Shown here: in pieces, positions 33,226 through 43,171 of the stretch | Position numbering within the stretch: the first letter of the stretch is position 1 | Layout: each line of letters begins with the position of its first letter | NCBI GenBank assembly: GCA_034142505.1 | Contig: JAWZDV010000008.1 | Coordinates: 1-64,000, forward strand | DNA from: Hungatella_A sp034142505 | Lineage (GTDB): Bacteria; Bacillota; Clostridia; Lachnospirales; Lachnospiraceae | Direction: 5' to 3' | DNA: 64,000 nt | The notes under the pieces: generated by a model | The model's database searches: none | What the model was told of the DNA's origin: nothing | What the model saw: only the letters and a program-made list of their open reading frames with translations | Program-made: the position numbers and the translations under genes

Positions 33226-35673
33226 CTATTCTGCAATCATTTTTTTCCAGCATAACACTATTTGATCCGTATTCGGAATCACGTCAGCCCCACCGTTCCA
33301 AACCCGCTCAATCGTCCCCTGCCGTACCGGCTGAAGTTCCTCTGTTCCACCCCACAGGATCGTCAGCTTCCTGCCCGGCATGCACGCCAGCGGAACCATT
33401 GCTCTCTTCATCCCCCCCAGCAGGAAACAATCCAGTTCCGGGGCTCCGCTAATGAACGTTCCATCCTTCATGATGCCGTTGATGCAGATGCCGCTGTCCC
33501 TATCATAACCGCTGATATGAGACCAATATTCTGCTGCCTGGATTAAAAAGAAATTTCCACTGGTGGAATATGTCCGATCCGGATACCTCATGCCCAAACG
33601 CGCCGTAGTGGGACGCAGTTCCGTCACCTCCCCTTCCGTATGAGCAAGTCCCCATATCTGAGGCGCGTGGGGCAGACCCGGAATCATATCCGGCGTGTAG
33701 CAGCTGGTCATGGCTCCATTCTCCTCCACTTTACAGATATTGGTAAGAAAACCTTCATAGGCTCTGCGAAGAGGTTCTAATTCCCGCTTGACAAGCGCCA
33801 GCAATATCCGCGCTGAGGATGTCCAGATCGTCCATCCATGGCCGGCATTGATGGATGGCCCCCAGTCCCTCGTCTCATACTGTGTCTCCCAGAAACGGAG
33901 ACTGGACCCGTTCATCCTGCAGTCTGTCCCCTCCAGCTCCAGCATTTCATGAAGGTTTAGAATCCGTTCTGCTTCCCTTAAATACTGTTCTTTCGGACTC
34001 AGACTGCAATATGCCAGAAGAAGCGTAAGCGCGGAACAGCTCATGGAACCATCCTCTGTACAGGGTTCTCCCTCTGTGGGAAAAGATAGACCTCTCTCAC
34101 ATACGTAATCAGCAAGCTTTTTTGCATGGGTAAGCAGAAACTCTGCCTTCTTCCCATCCACATTCTTCATTGCCTTTCCCACTAAAATCAAACCGTAAAT
34201 AGATACATGCACCGTACAATAATCCACCACGGCCCCTTCCGGTTCATTCTGGCATACCACACAGCCTGATTCCTCCATATGTTCCCTCACAAAATGCTCT
34301 GCCAGCCGATATGCTTCCAGCAAAATCCCTCTATCCCCGGTCAGGCGGTAATAATCCACCAGCTGCTCCATGAGAAATGCCTCATGCTGGGGATAATTGA
34401 CTTCCTGAAATAAATGATACGGCCCATAAGTCCTTCCCAAAAATTCCTGACCCGATTTACAAATACTGCCTTTAAACGGTTTTTCATCATGTCCCTCATT
34501 TAAAACCCAGTTTATGATATAGCGGTCCACGGCAGTCTGCAACTTTCTATCTTCCCCGAACAGAAGAAGACTCTTCATCATAGCGGCTGCCGCAAAGCCT
34601 CCGAATTCCCCGCTTCTGCAGGAAAAATGCTCCTCCACATCACCAAACGCGGTTCCTTCCATCGTCCTTCCCCCTCCGGGCGACAAATTGTCTTTCCAAA
34701 CTGCCCGGTAAAAAGCTCCGCTCTCATCCTGAACATGCTCCGCATAAAAAGTATTCACATCGTGAAACAGTATCTTCCAGTCCTTATGGCACAGGACCCG
34801 GGTTGTATGAAGCCGCCCGCTCCGGCCTGACGTGACAATCTGGTAAATGCCTGGCATAGACAGTTCCAACACGCCTATTCTCCCCTCCCTCTCCGGGATA
34901 TCTATAACTGTCTTACATTTACCAGATGGATCTATTACTTTAACATCTCCGTTAAATTTCCCTATCAATTGAAAGGGAACCGCTGCCCCCGGCAGTCCTC
35001 CACCAATATTCGGAACTGCAATCCCAATTCCCAGGTGCTTTGCTGCCTGCTCCATACATTCTGTGACACTGCCTCCAAACAGAATACGGATTTTCAACCG
35101 TTCTACCGGCAGGAGAGGCGGACGTTCATCAGTCACCACATCATCCGCCTGCGTCAAGATCTGAAATCCCTCCATCCGATGCCCGGATTCATGATATTGA
35201 ATCCTCCACGCACAGAAAGATTCCTCCAAAATAACCGTGCAAAACCGTCTGTCCCCGGTTCCAAATATGAAGTACCCATAAGAACCGTCTTCCTGGGTAT
35301 CTATCACTTTCGGCATACACTGTTCTGCAAAACGGTCTCCTCCTTCCATATCCAGGAAATGAAAATCCAGCATAAGACCGCTCCTTGGGCCACAGTCCCT
35401 AGCCATTAAAAGTTCTATCGCCAGAGATTCTTCCCCTGCCGTATACGTAAGCCTGACTCCCTTTGATGCAGAACACAATGAAATCTCATCCCCGGACCAT
35501 TTCTCCACCGTCATTTCAAGCCGTGCTTCCCCCCACTGGGTTCCATTGATAAACGGAATACCAAACCGAGTACCTGCCCAGTCTGCCGAAGGCTTTCTCC
35601 TGTCATAAAGCCCGGCCACACACCCTTTCTCCATGTCAAAATCCAATGAGTACGTATTTTTTTCTATTATCAT
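33226..35673 (-). CDS. Putative carbohydrate-active enzyme of unassigned family
   Basis: 815 residues without a signal peptide. The N-terminal 270 residues read as beta-sandwich, and about 300-710 are helix-rich with the repeated aromatic and acidic pattern of an (alpha/alpha)6 toroid (GEFGGFAAAAMMKSLLLF, YGPYHLFQEVNYPQHEAF, SINAGHGWTIWTSSARILLAL). A short beta domain ends it. This build is common in glycoside hydrolases and polysaccharide lyases, but I cannot name the family or the catalytic residues. Its gene follows the two sugar permease genes by 4 nt, so it likely acts on the imported sugar inside the cell. Confidence 0.7.
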   Translation of the reverse strand: MIIEKNTYSLDFDMEKGCVAGLYDRRKPSADWAGTRFGIPFINGTQWGEARLEMTVEKWSGDEISLCSASKGVRLTYTAGEESLAIELLMARDCGPRSGLMLDFHFLDMEGGDRFAEQCMPKVIDTQEDGSYGYFIFGTGDRRFCTVILEESFCAWRIQYHESGHRMEGFQILTQADDVVTDERPPLLPVERLKIRILFGGSVTECMEQAAKHLGIGIAVPNIGGGLPGAAVPFQLIGKFNGDVKVIDPSGKCKTVIDIPEREGRIGVLELSMPGIYQIVTSGRSGRLHTTRVLCHKDWKILFHDVNTFYAEHVQDESGAFYRAVWKDNLSPGGGRTMEGTAFGDVEEHFSCRSGEFGGFAAAAMMKSLLLFGEDRKLQTAVDRYIINWVLNEGHDEKPFKGSICKSGQEFLGRTYGPYHLFQEVNYPQHEAFLMEQLVDYYRLTGDRGILLEAYRLAEHFVREHMEESGCVVCQNEPEGAVVDYCTVHVSIYGLILVGKAMKNVDGKKAEFLLTHAKKLADYVCERGLSFPTEGEPCTEDGSMSCSALTLLLAYCSLSPKEQYLREAERILNLHEMLELEGTDCRMNGSSLRFWETQYETRDWGPSINAGHGWTIWTSSARILLALVKRELEPLRRAYEGFLTNICKVEENGAMTSCYTPDMIPGLPHAPQIWGLAHTEGEVTELRPTTARLGMRYPDRTYSTSGNFFLIQAAEYWSHISGYDRDSGICINGIMKDGTFISGAPELDCFLLGGMKRAMVPLACMPGRKLTILWGGTEELQPVRQGTIERVWNGGADVIPNTDQIVLCWKKMIAE

Positions 35674-35677
35674 CCCC

Positions 35678-36508
35678 TTACCCCTTTACAGAACCGGCCA
35701 CAACGCCGCTGATAATATATCGCTGCAAAAATATGTAAAGAATCACTACCGGAAGTGTCGCCAATACCAGCGTTGCGGTCACAATATCCCAGTCACTGCC
35801 GTATTTTCCGAATAGCTGATAGACACTAATGGTGATTGTATGCTTGTTCTTTGCCGAAAGTGTCAAAAAAGGAAGCAGAAAATCATTCCATATCCAGATA
35901 GAATTTAAAACGGCAACACTGCTCACCACCGGCTTCAACAGAGGAAGAATAATCTTCCAATACGTAATAAACTCCGAACAGCCGTCAATCCTGGCCGCCT
36001 CATCCAGCTCCGCCGGTATTCCTTTGACAAAGCCGTGAAACATAAAAAAGGAAAAGCTGCTGGTGGAGACATATACCATGGCAAGCCCCAGCAGGGAATT
36101 CATCAGTCTCGTTTTCTGAATCAGCTGCAGCAGCGGAATCATATAAGTATAAAACGGAATCAGAAATGGCACGGTAAACAGAAAATAGAAAAAAGTACTC
36201 AGTCTGCTTTTCACCCGTGAAAGCTTATATCCCGCCAGAGAAGTAGTAAAAATAATTCCCAGAACAGCAGTTCCCGTTAATATCAAATTATTGAACAGCA
36301 GGCTGACAAAATCGTTGTTGTGGAACGCTTTTCTATAATTATCCAGATAGAATCCTTTCGGAAAAGCTACAAAAGACTGGAAAATATCAGAAAACGGTTT
36401 CCATGAATTGATCAGTATCAGGTATACCGGAAACAGATAAAGACACATGACACCGGTTAAAAGCAGGATTTTTCCACCAGTAACGGCTTTTCCCGCTGCT
36501 TTCATCAC
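35678..36508 (-). CDS. Carbohydrate ABC transporter permease (MalG type)
   Basis: 276 residues with six membrane helices. The cytoplasmic EAA loop reads GIPAELDEAARIDGCSEFI (about 170-188), which docks on the ATPase. It pairs with the MalF-type permease encoded just upstream; the two genes overlap by ATGA. As in most CUT1 importers of Firmicutes, no ATPase gene is in the cluster, so a shared MsmX/UgpC-type ATPase elsewhere is expected. Confidence 0.93.
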   Translation of the reverse strand: MMKAAGKAVTGGKILLLTGVMCLYLFPVYLILINSWKPFSDIFQSFVAFPKGFYLDNYRKAFHNNDFVSLLFNNLILTGTAVLGIIFTTSLAGYKLSRVKSRLSTFFYFLFTVPFLIPFYTYMIPLLQLIQKTRLMNSLLGLAMVYVSTSSFSFFMFHGFVKGIPAELDEAARIDGCSEFITYWKIILPLLKPVVSSVAVLNSIWIWNDFLLPFLTLSAKNKHTITISVYQLFGKYGSDWDIVTATLVLATLPVVILYIFLQRYIISGVVAGSVKG

Positions 36509-37386
36509 ATCTCCACCTCCCTTTTCTTGAAAAAGTTTAATTGAATAAACGTGATCACCAGTATGATGACGGCCAGAATCACTGCCTTTGCCATGCCATA
36601 TCCAAATAAATTTGCCGAACCGTAAGCCTCGTTATAGATATTCAGGGCGATGGTCTCCGTCGCATATCCTGGGCCTCCCGAGGTCAGGACAAATACAGAA
36701 TCAAAAGCCTTGAAGGTTCCCGCAATGCTGGTAAAAACGCAGATGGTCACAGATGGCATCAGCAAAGGAAGAGTGATATAAAAGAATTTTCTGATTCCAT
36801 AAGCCCCATCCATCTGTGCTGATTCCTCCACGCTCTTATCAATCCCCTGGATACCGGCTATATAAATAATCAGATAATACCCCAGCCCCTGCCACACACT
36901 CATCACAATAACGGAAATCATCGATAGGTTCGGATTTCCAAGAAAATCCAGTCCAAAAAAACCAAGTCCCGTCTCTTTAAAAACATTCTGCGCCGCGTTT
37001 GTCAGCATCAGCTTCCAGGTAAATCCCACCACCACAAGACTGAAGATGTAAGGCAGGAAGAACCCGGTTCTCAGCTTATTTTTAAACCTGCCCGCAGATT
37101 CTATGGCAAGGGCCAGCAGTAATCCAAACAAATTGGACAAAACCACCACCGCCAGCGTGTAGACCGTTGTGACATACAAGGAATTATGAAAACGACTGTC
37201 ACTCCCCAGCGCCTTTGTATAATTTTTCAATCCCACAAACTTTTTAACGGTGCTGATCCCATTCCAATCAGTAAAGGAATACGCGGTCCCCTGAACAAAC
37301 GGAAGCAGAAAGAAAAACATGAAAAATAGCAAAAACGGCGCGACAAATAACAACAGCGAAAGCGTTTCCCTTCTTTTTTTCTTCAT
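36505..37386 (-). CDS. Carbohydrate ABC transporter permease (MalF type)
   Basis: 293 residues, six membrane helices, starting with a basic MKKKRRETLSLLLF segment. The EAA loop GIDKSVEESAQMDGAYGIRK lies before the ITLPLLMPSV helix. It forms the translocation pore with the MalG-type partner. The start at 37386 has AGAGGG 8 nt upstream; the frame extends to 37437 only by overlapping the binding-protein gene. It lies 29 nt after the binding-protein gene in the same operon. Confidence 0.92.
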   Translation of the reverse strand: MKKKRRETLSLLLFVAPFLLFFMFFFLLPFVQGTAYSFTDWNGISTVKKFVGLKNYTKALGSDSRFHNSLYVTTVYTLAVVVLSNLFGLLLALAIESAGRFKNKLRTGFFLPYIFSLVVVGFTWKLMLTNAAQNVFKETGLGFFGLDFLGNPNLSMISVIVMSVWQGLGYYLIIYIAGIQGIDKSVEESAQMDGAYGIRKFFYITLPLLMPSVTICVFTSIAGTFKAFDSVFVLTSGGPGYATETIALNIYNEAYGSANLFGYGMAKAVILAVIILVITFIQLNFFKKREVEM

Positions 37387-37415
37387 GAATTTTACCCTCT
37401 CCAATAAGTGTCTCC

Positions 37416-38699
37416 TTATTGAATTGCATTGTTCCATTGTGCGTCGAGATCTTGAAACAGCTCGTCAATGGACATGCTGCCTGTAAAATATGCCTGAAGG
37501 TCCTTGCCAATTACATCCATAATTCCAGGCGCCCAGTAATTCCAGGTTGCTGTAAGAGCCCTCTTCCCGTCCTGAATCCATTTCATGCCATCCGCTGAAA
37601 ATCCAATCAGTTCCAGTTCCGGATTACAAGCAGCCGTTGAGCCAGCCCCATCCAGCCTGGAAATCAGTTCCGTTCCCTCCTTCGATAAAGACCAGCGCAG
37701 AAAATCAAAAGCAGCGTCTTTATGTTTGCTTTCCGATGAAACGTAAATCCCGCTGGCATTATTGATGATAACCGCATTTTCCGGGTTCTCATCCACAGGC
37801 ATGCCTGCCAGACCAAGCCGCGCCTCCGGATTTACTTTCATGCTCTCGGAATATGCGAAGTCTCCCATAAGCGCCATAGCTGCTTCCCCGGCCCCCAGCT
37901 GATGACACATAGAAGCAAAATCACTCGATAGAGGATTCGGTCCGCAGTTTTCATACATTAAATCAAATACCTTAAAAAATTCTCTGGTTCCCTCATTGTC
38001 AAAGGATGCTTTTCCATCATTCATATCGTGATACCACTGCATCATATCATCCTGAAACGGTGACTGCGCAAACCAAAACCACTGATAGCATACCCACTGT
38101 TCTTTTAATCCTGAAGCAAATGGCTGAATTCCCACTGCATTTAATCGATCAACTGCTTCCTCCAGTTCTGAAACCGTCCGCGGAACATTCTCAATTCCCG
38201 CTTTTTCAAAACAGTCCTTATTATACAGAAGTCCTTCGCTCTGTAAGCTGGTAGGCACCGCGTACAGCCTGCCATCGAAAGAGCCTGCTTCCGCGAAATT
38301 CGGAAGCAGTAATTCTCTCAATCCCGCATCACTTAAGTCCTCTACCTGTCCCGCTTCCATAAACGGCTGACCGGCAACACCACTCATCCAGCTGAACAGA
38401 TCCGGTGCACTTCCCGTCTGAAGCTTCGTTTTCAGTACTGCCTCAAAATTATCCGCCACATGTTCAATGTGAACAGTAAGATACGGATACTGTTTTTGCA
38501 GTGACTCATTGATTTCATCGTTAGCCTTTACCAGATACGTTGAATTGCTGAAAAACGTGATTTCCACCGCTTCCTCTGCTGCACTCTTTGCCTGGGACGA
38601 TTGAACCACTGTCCCCGTCTCCTCCTTTGCCGCACCACATCCACTGATGCATGCCGCCGCCAAAAAAACTGCCAAACCTGTTAAATTTCGTTTTTTCAT
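37416..38699 (-). CDS. Carbohydrate ABC transporter substrate-binding lipoprotein
   Basis: 427 residues with a lipoprotein signal peptide (lipobox ISGC, Cys21) and a solute-binding protein type 1 (MalE-like) fold. LQTGSAPDLFSWMSGVAGQPF and GEAAMALMGDFAYSES are typical of the family. It binds the sugar outside the cell and hands it to the MalF/MalG-type permeases. GGAGGAG precedes the ATG. It is the first gene of the operon 38699-33226 and is divergent from the YesM/YesN-type two-component genes, which are its probable regulators. Confidence 0.94.
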   Translation of the reverse strand: MKKRNLTGLAVFLAAACISGCGAAKEETGTVVQSSQAKSAAEEAVEITFFSNSTYLVKANDEINESLQKQYPYLTVHIEHVADNFEAVLKTKLQTGSAPDLFSWMSGVAGQPFMEAGQVEDLSDAGLRELLLPNFAEAGSFDGRLYAVPTSLQSEGLLYNKDCFEKAGIENVPRTVSELEEAVDRLNAVGIQPFASGLKEQWVCYQWFWFAQSPFQDDMMQWYHDMNDGKASFDNEGTREFFKVFDLMYENCGPNPLSSDFASMCHQLGAGEAAMALMGDFAYSESMKVNPEARLGLAGMPVDENPENAVIINNASGIYVSSESKHKDAAFDFLRWSLSKEGTELISRLDGAGSTAACNPELELIGFSADGMKWIQDGKRALTATWNYWAPGIMDVIGKDLQAYFTGSMSIDELFQDLDAQWNNAIQ

Positions 38700-38820
38700 G
38701 TAACTCCTCCATTATTTTCTTTGATACGATGCTTTTTTGTTCTACATGTTTATCATAATGATTTATTTCTTTCATTTCCATGTACATAACTGTTCACTGC
38801 TTGTATATTTGTAAACTCAA

Positions 38821-38849
38821 TTGACTTTCTAAATCCAGGAAGTTACTAT
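38821..38849 (+). promoter_or_regulatory. Promoter of the YesMN-type operon
   Basis: Plus strand TTGACT (38821-38826), 17-nt spacer, TACTAT (38844-38849), about 36 nt before the kinase start. Confidence 0.5.
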
Positions 38850-38884
38850 AAATACAAGATATCGAAGAGAGGAGCGGCTTGCTT

Positions 38885-40708
38885 ATGATAAATAGAATAA
38901 AATACAAAATCCAATCCAGCTTAAGACGGCAGTTGATTTTTTTGACAGTTACTTCAACTACTGTTCTTCTGCTGGTTTTTATAACCTTTACCTACAAAAT
39001 TGTCTCCGATGACAGCGAAAAGAAATACATGGAATCCACCTTTTCCCAAATGGATTATTTATCCTCCACTCTCAATGCCTTTATTGAGTCCCTGGAACGT
39101 CCCATCCTCTCATTTTATGCAGATATGATTATGAATCCCGAATATTTGAAGAAAGATACCGATTCCCTTACCGCAAACAGTTATCTTATGAAAAAACTGC
39201 TGAATCTGTATATCCAGCAAAGTGAAATTGACTCCATCCAGTTTTATTCCATCGAACAGAATGAAACCTATATTATTAACAATTATACCAATTTCAGCCA
39301 GAAAGGCAGCAAAAACATCGAGGAAACCAACTTGTACCAAGCCTGTCTGGACAGTAAACGGCTGACCGTCATTCCCACACATTCCATTACTCATCTTCCA
39401 TCCACAGATGGAAAAGTACAACCGGAAAAACAGGTGTTTTCTCTTGCGATTGCCATCTATGATGGAAAATATCCGCTGGCAATTCTTCTTGTCAACTATA
39501 AGGCTGAGGCGTTAAAACAGATCATCGAGAAACATACCTCTCCCCAGGAAACGCTTTACGTGGTCGATGGAGAAGATAATCCGCTGGCATCCACTCCCAC
39601 CGAATCCTTAAGTTCTCCGGAACGCCAGTTATTTGACCTGCTGCCGGTTACCAGCCTTTTGTCTGCTTCGGATGATAGAATGGTATATTCCATATTGGAG
39701 CCCGGGAAAAATTATATCTTTTATACCGTTCTGGAGCGGTATCCCCTCTTTCTTATTAAGACTATACCGGAAAAGGCTGTACTCCGCCATGCCATGGAAA
39801 TCAGAAATCTGTTGATCCTCAGCAGTATTCTGCTGCTGCTTCTTCTCGTTTCCGCGGCTGTTTTCATCTCCTTTCGGGTTACGAGCCGTCTTACTCTTTT
39901 AAAAAAGGGCATGGAAACTGCAGCCTCCGGCAATTTTGAAGTGACAGTCCGAATTGACGGAAGGGATGAATTGACTAAGATATCAGAGACATTCTCTATG
40001 ATGATGGAACAGATTCAGAATCTCATTCAAGAGAAATATATCAGAAACCTGGAATTTAAGAAAGCACAGCTCAAGGTCTTAAATGCACAGATCAACCCCC
40101 ATTTTCTCTATAACACCCTGCAGGCCATCAGTTCCGTGGCCTGCCATGAAGGAGTTCCGGAGATTGCTGATATGGCGCGGGCACTTTCAGATATGATGCG
40201 CTACTCCATCAAGCCCGGCAATGCCCCCGACGGGACCAGTTCCACCCTGGAAGCGGAATGTAAAAATGCCCGGGATTATTTATCATTACAGAAATTCCGA
40301 TTTGAAGACAGGCTTCTGTACTTTATACAGCTTCCTGAGGAGGCGAAATCTGTGATCATTCCTCGCCTCACCCTGCAGCCTATGATTGAAAATGCCATCA
40401 TCCATGGTACAGAACCCATGAAAACCCAAGGTGTGGTATTTATCTCCGTCTCTCTGGATCATCAACATTGTATTATCCAAGTGACAGACAACGGAATTGG
40501 TTTCCCAGAGCCGCTACTGGAATCCATGAACACGCTATTTTCCAGCAAGACACTGCCACAGGAGGGGGATTCCATGGGAATCGTCAACGTATACCGCCGA
40601 TTCCTTCTCCTGTATGGCGATCAATTCACCATGTCCATCCAAAGCACTCCCATGGTAAAAACCACGGTAACTCTCACATTTGTCATAAAGGAGGTAAAAC
40701 AGGTATGA
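38885..40708 (+). CDS. Sensor histidine kinase, YesM type
   Basis: 607 residues: a membrane helix (about 17-38), an outer sensor domain (about 40-305), a second membrane helix (about 308-330), HAMP, then a His_kinase domain with NPHFLYNT (phospho-acceptor His406) and an HATPase domain with MIENAIIHGTEP, DNGIGF and GIVNVYRRF. This is the layout of YesM-type kinases that control sugar and glycan uptake. The ATG at 38885 is preferred to the TTG at 38879 because GGAG lies 10 nt before it. It overlaps the regulator gene by ATGA. Confidence 0.93.
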   Translation: MINRIKYKIQSSLRRQLIFLTVTSTTVLLLVFITFTYKIVSDDSEKKYMESTFSQMDYLSSTLNAFIESLERPILSFYADMIMNPEYLKKDTDSLTANSYLMKKLLNLYIQQSEIDSIQFYSIEQNETYIINNYTNFSQKGSKNIEETNLYQACLDSKRLTVIPTHSITHLPSTDGKVQPEKQVFSLAIAIYDGKYPLAILLVNYKAEALKQIIEKHTSPQETLYVVDGEDNPLASTPTESLSSPERQLFDLLPVTSLLSASDDRMVYSILEPGKNYIFYTVLERYPLFLIKTIPEKAVLRHAMEIRNLLILSSILLLLLLVSAAVFISFRVTSRLTLLKKGMETAASGNFEVTVRIDGRDELTKISETFSMMMEQIQNLIQEKYIRNLEFKKAQLKVLNAQINPHFLYNTLQAISSVACHEGVPEIADMARALSDMMRYSIKPGNAPDGTSSTLEAECKNARDYLSLQKFRFEDRLLYFIQLPEEAKSVIIPRLTLQPMIENAIIHGTEPMKTQGVVFISVSLDHQHCIIQVTDNGIGFPEPLLESMNTLFSSKTLPQEGDSMGIVNVYRRFLLLYGDQFTMSIQSTPMVKTTVTLTFVIKEVKQV

Positions 40709-42291
40709 TTTCTGTAATTATTGCAGATGATGAACCGAAAATTCGTCAGAACTTGATCGACTTGATTGAATGGGAACATATGGGATTGACATTAGCCACC
40801 GAAGTTCCCGATGGGGACAGCCTTTTAGATTACCTTCGAAAAGTCCCCGCCGAAATTGCTCTGATTGATATGAAAATGCCGGGTCTTTCAGGCGGCTGCC
40901 TCATTCAGCGGCTGAACAAAGAATATCCCTCGTTAAAGCTTGTCGTCATCAGCGGATATGATGATTTTGAATACACCAAGGCTGCCATCAATGCCAACGT
41001 CATGGGGTACATCCTCAAACCTGTTGATCCCGAAGAACTGAAGCAGGTCCTTGGCAAGTGTATTCACTCCCTTGAGGTAGAAAATCTTGAAAAAAAGAAG
41101 GCCGCCCAACAAAAAATGGCGCTCAGAATGTACGACTCTCTGCTGGTCAACTCCAGTTTTTGGCGGTTGTTAGAATATGATTCTGCTTCCACCTCCAGGC
41201 AGGAACTTTTATCCTGCCTGGAACTGAAAGATTGGAAAGACTGGGATAGTTTCTGCGGATGTCTTGTAATTCTAAAGCTTGAAACTGCCCTGATTCCGGA
41301 AACACCGGCGGAGGATGGCGGAATGCACTGGACTCTGTACAGCATCCAAAACATTCTGGAAGAACTTTTTTCTGGTTTCGGAAAAGTGTTCTGCCACAGT
41401 GATAACCAGACTGCCGCCCTTATGTTATACCGTTTTCTTCCACGGCCGGAGTTGGAAAAGAAATTAAATTCCGGAATCCTCTATATCCGCCGGTTCTGCC
41501 GGATGATTGTCTACGCAGGCGTCAGCAGCGCCGCAAATGATCCTGAAAGCCTGCACCGGCTTTATACGGAAGCATTGGATACGGTCATGAACCATCCCAT
41601 CCTCTGCGAAAATCCTGTTGCCTGGTATTCGGACTCCCATAAGGAGGCTCCAAAAAACATATTGGAAAACTATCTTCCCACCATCAGCGAAGCTGCCTCC
41701 AGTCCGCTCCCCCTGGCTTTTCAGGTTGTTATGAATACTTACCGCAAGCTTATGGAAGAGGCTGATTTAAGTCTACGGGATCTGTTAACCTTCAATCAGG
41801 CTGCCTTCAGCCTGCTCATCAGCACAGGGAAACCGCTGAATGCCCCTTCCATAACCAGACAACTCTATGCGCTTCAAAAGGATGCTCTGCATGAAATGAA
41901 TCCTGCCAAAATCTGCTCTCTTCTGTCCTCTTTCCTCCACCGCAATGAGGAATTGCTCATGAGCGACAGTGAATCAAAACTAGCACACCAGTTGAAGAAA
42001 GATATAGACAGGAATCTTCATCAAAGTATTTCCATCGATGACCTGGCAAGGACTTATCATTTCAGTAAAACCTATCTGTTCCGAGTGTTTAAACAGAAAT
42101 TTCATATTTCTCCCCACCAGTATCTCTTAGAGCGTAAGGTAGAGAAAGCCAAAATCCTTCTTATGAATCCGGATATGAAGGTTTCTGAAATCGCAGATCT
42201 GCTGGACTTCAGTGATGAAAGTCATTTCAGCAAGGTATTTAAGCGCCTGACCGGTATTTCACCAAAGCAATACCGCATCAATCACCGGTAG
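40705..42291 (+). CDS. Response regulator with AraC DNA-binding domain, YesN type
   Basis: 528 residues. The receiver domain (1-120) has acidic residues D8 and D9, phospho-acceptor D55 in IDMKMPG, and the conserved Lys in YILKPVDP. A long middle region (about 130-420) has no clear fold. The C-terminal 100 residues are two AraC-type helix-turn-helix motifs (YHFSKTYLFRVFKQKF and DFSDESHFSKVFKRLTG). AGGAGGT and the ATGA overlap with the kinase set the start at 40705. It most likely activates the divergent sugar operon at 33226-38699. Confidence 0.94.
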   Translation: MISVIIADDEPKIRQNLIDLIEWEHMGLTLATEVPDGDSLLDYLRKVPAEIALIDMKMPGLSGGCLIQRLNKEYPSLKLVVISGYDDFEYTKAAINANVMGYILKPVDPEELKQVLGKCIHSLEVENLEKKKAAQQKMALRMYDSLLVNSSFWRLLEYDSASTSRQELLSCLELKDWKDWDSFCGCLVILKLETALIPETPAEDGGMHWTLYSIQNILEELFSGFGKVFCHSDNQTAALMLYRFLPRPELEKKLNSGILYIRRFCRMIVYAGVSSAANDPESLHRLYTEALDTVMNHPILCENPVAWYSDSHKEAPKNILENYLPTISEAASSPLPLAFQVVMNTYRKLMEEADLSLRDLLTFNQAAFSLLISTGKPLNAPSITRQLYALQKDALHEMNPAKICSLLSSFLHRNEELLMSDSESKLAHQLKKDIDRNLHQSISIDDLARTYHFSKTYLFRVFKQKFHISPHQYLLERKVEKAKILLMNPDMKVSEIADLLDFSDESHFSKVFKRLTGISPKQYRINHR

Positions 42292-42296
42292 CTGTG

Positions 42297-43169
42297 CTAT
42301 CTCCCCATAAAAATCCCGGCAATCGGAGAGTCGGCCGGCAGGATCAGCGTGTTATTGGCTCCGGTTAAGGACGCCTTGGCCGCATCCAGGGCCCTTGTGA
42401 ACTCATAGAATTCCGCGCGCTCCGGCGTATTGTAGGCTTCCGCCAGGATTCTCATGTACTCCGCCTCGCCGGCAGCCGTGGTGTTCGCCGCCTGGGCCTG
42501 GGCGTCGGAAATGCTGATGGCGATCTCTCGGTCCGTGGTGTTCTGGATCACCTTGGCTTCCGACTGGCCTTCCGCCGTGTAGGTGGCCGCGATCTTATCC
42601 CGCTCGGAGATCATCCGCTCGTACACCGCCTCTTTATTGTCCGCCGGCAGGTCTAAACGCTTCGTTTCCACGGACAGCAGCCGGATTCCGTACTGGTCCA
42701 TATTGCCATCAATATTCGTCATGATCGCCTCCGACAGTTCCCCGTCGCGGCCGCTGATGACCTCGTTCTGGCTCATGCTGCTGATCACGTTTTTGATGGA
42801 GTTGTATACCACCGTGTCAATTCTCCGCTCCGCGTTTGGGAGGGAAGAGTTCAGTGTCTGGGCAAATTTTAACGGATCGGTGATCTCCCAGAGCACATAG
42901 CTGTCGGTCAGCATGGTCTTCTTATCCATGGTGATGACATCGGAGGCTGCCAGATCATAGATCAGGATCTCTTTTGGCAGCGTATCCGCGCTCTGGATAA
43001 AGGGAATCTTGAAGCTGACGCCGGCAGTGCTAATCACACGGCTCACACGGCCGAATTCCCGAATCAGTTTGTATTCATTTTCCTTTGTAATGACAATGGA
43101 CCCCGCAAACCCGATGATGAGGGCCAGCGCAAGCACCGTGCCGGATATTTTTGCTAATGTTTTCTTCAT
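42297..43169 (-). CDS. hflC: SPFH/Band 7 membrane protein HflC
   Basis: 290 residues: an N-terminal membrane helix (about 5-25), then an SPFH/band-7 domain (VITKENEYKLIREFGRVSRV) and a helical C-terminal region rich in Ala and Glu (QAQAANTTAAGEAEYMRIL). HflC joins HflK in a large ring-shaped membrane complex that controls FtsH proteolysis. It follows hflK by 2 nt. The downstream gene on the other strand ends 5 nt away, so the two operons are tail to tail. Confidence 0.92.
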   Translation of the reverse strand: MKKTLAKISGTVLALALIIGFAGSIVITKENEYKLIREFGRVSRVISTAGVSFKIPFIQSADTLPKEILIYDLAASDVITMDKKTMLTDSYVLWEITDPLKFAQTLNSSLPNAERRIDTVVYNSIKNVISSMSQNEVISGRDGELSEAIMTNIDGNMDQYGIRLLSVETKRLDLPADNKEAVYERMISERDKIAATYTAEGQSEAKVIQNTTDREIAISISDAQAQAANTTAAGEAEYMRILAEAYNTPERAEFYEFTRALDAAKASLTGANNTLILPADSPIAGIFMGR

Positions 43170-43171
43170 GA

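Noticed and set aside
40468..40704. Upstream extension of the response regulator to 40468
   Set aside because: That part is out of frame with the histidine kinase it overlaps; AGGAGGT and the ATGA overlap fix the start at 40705.
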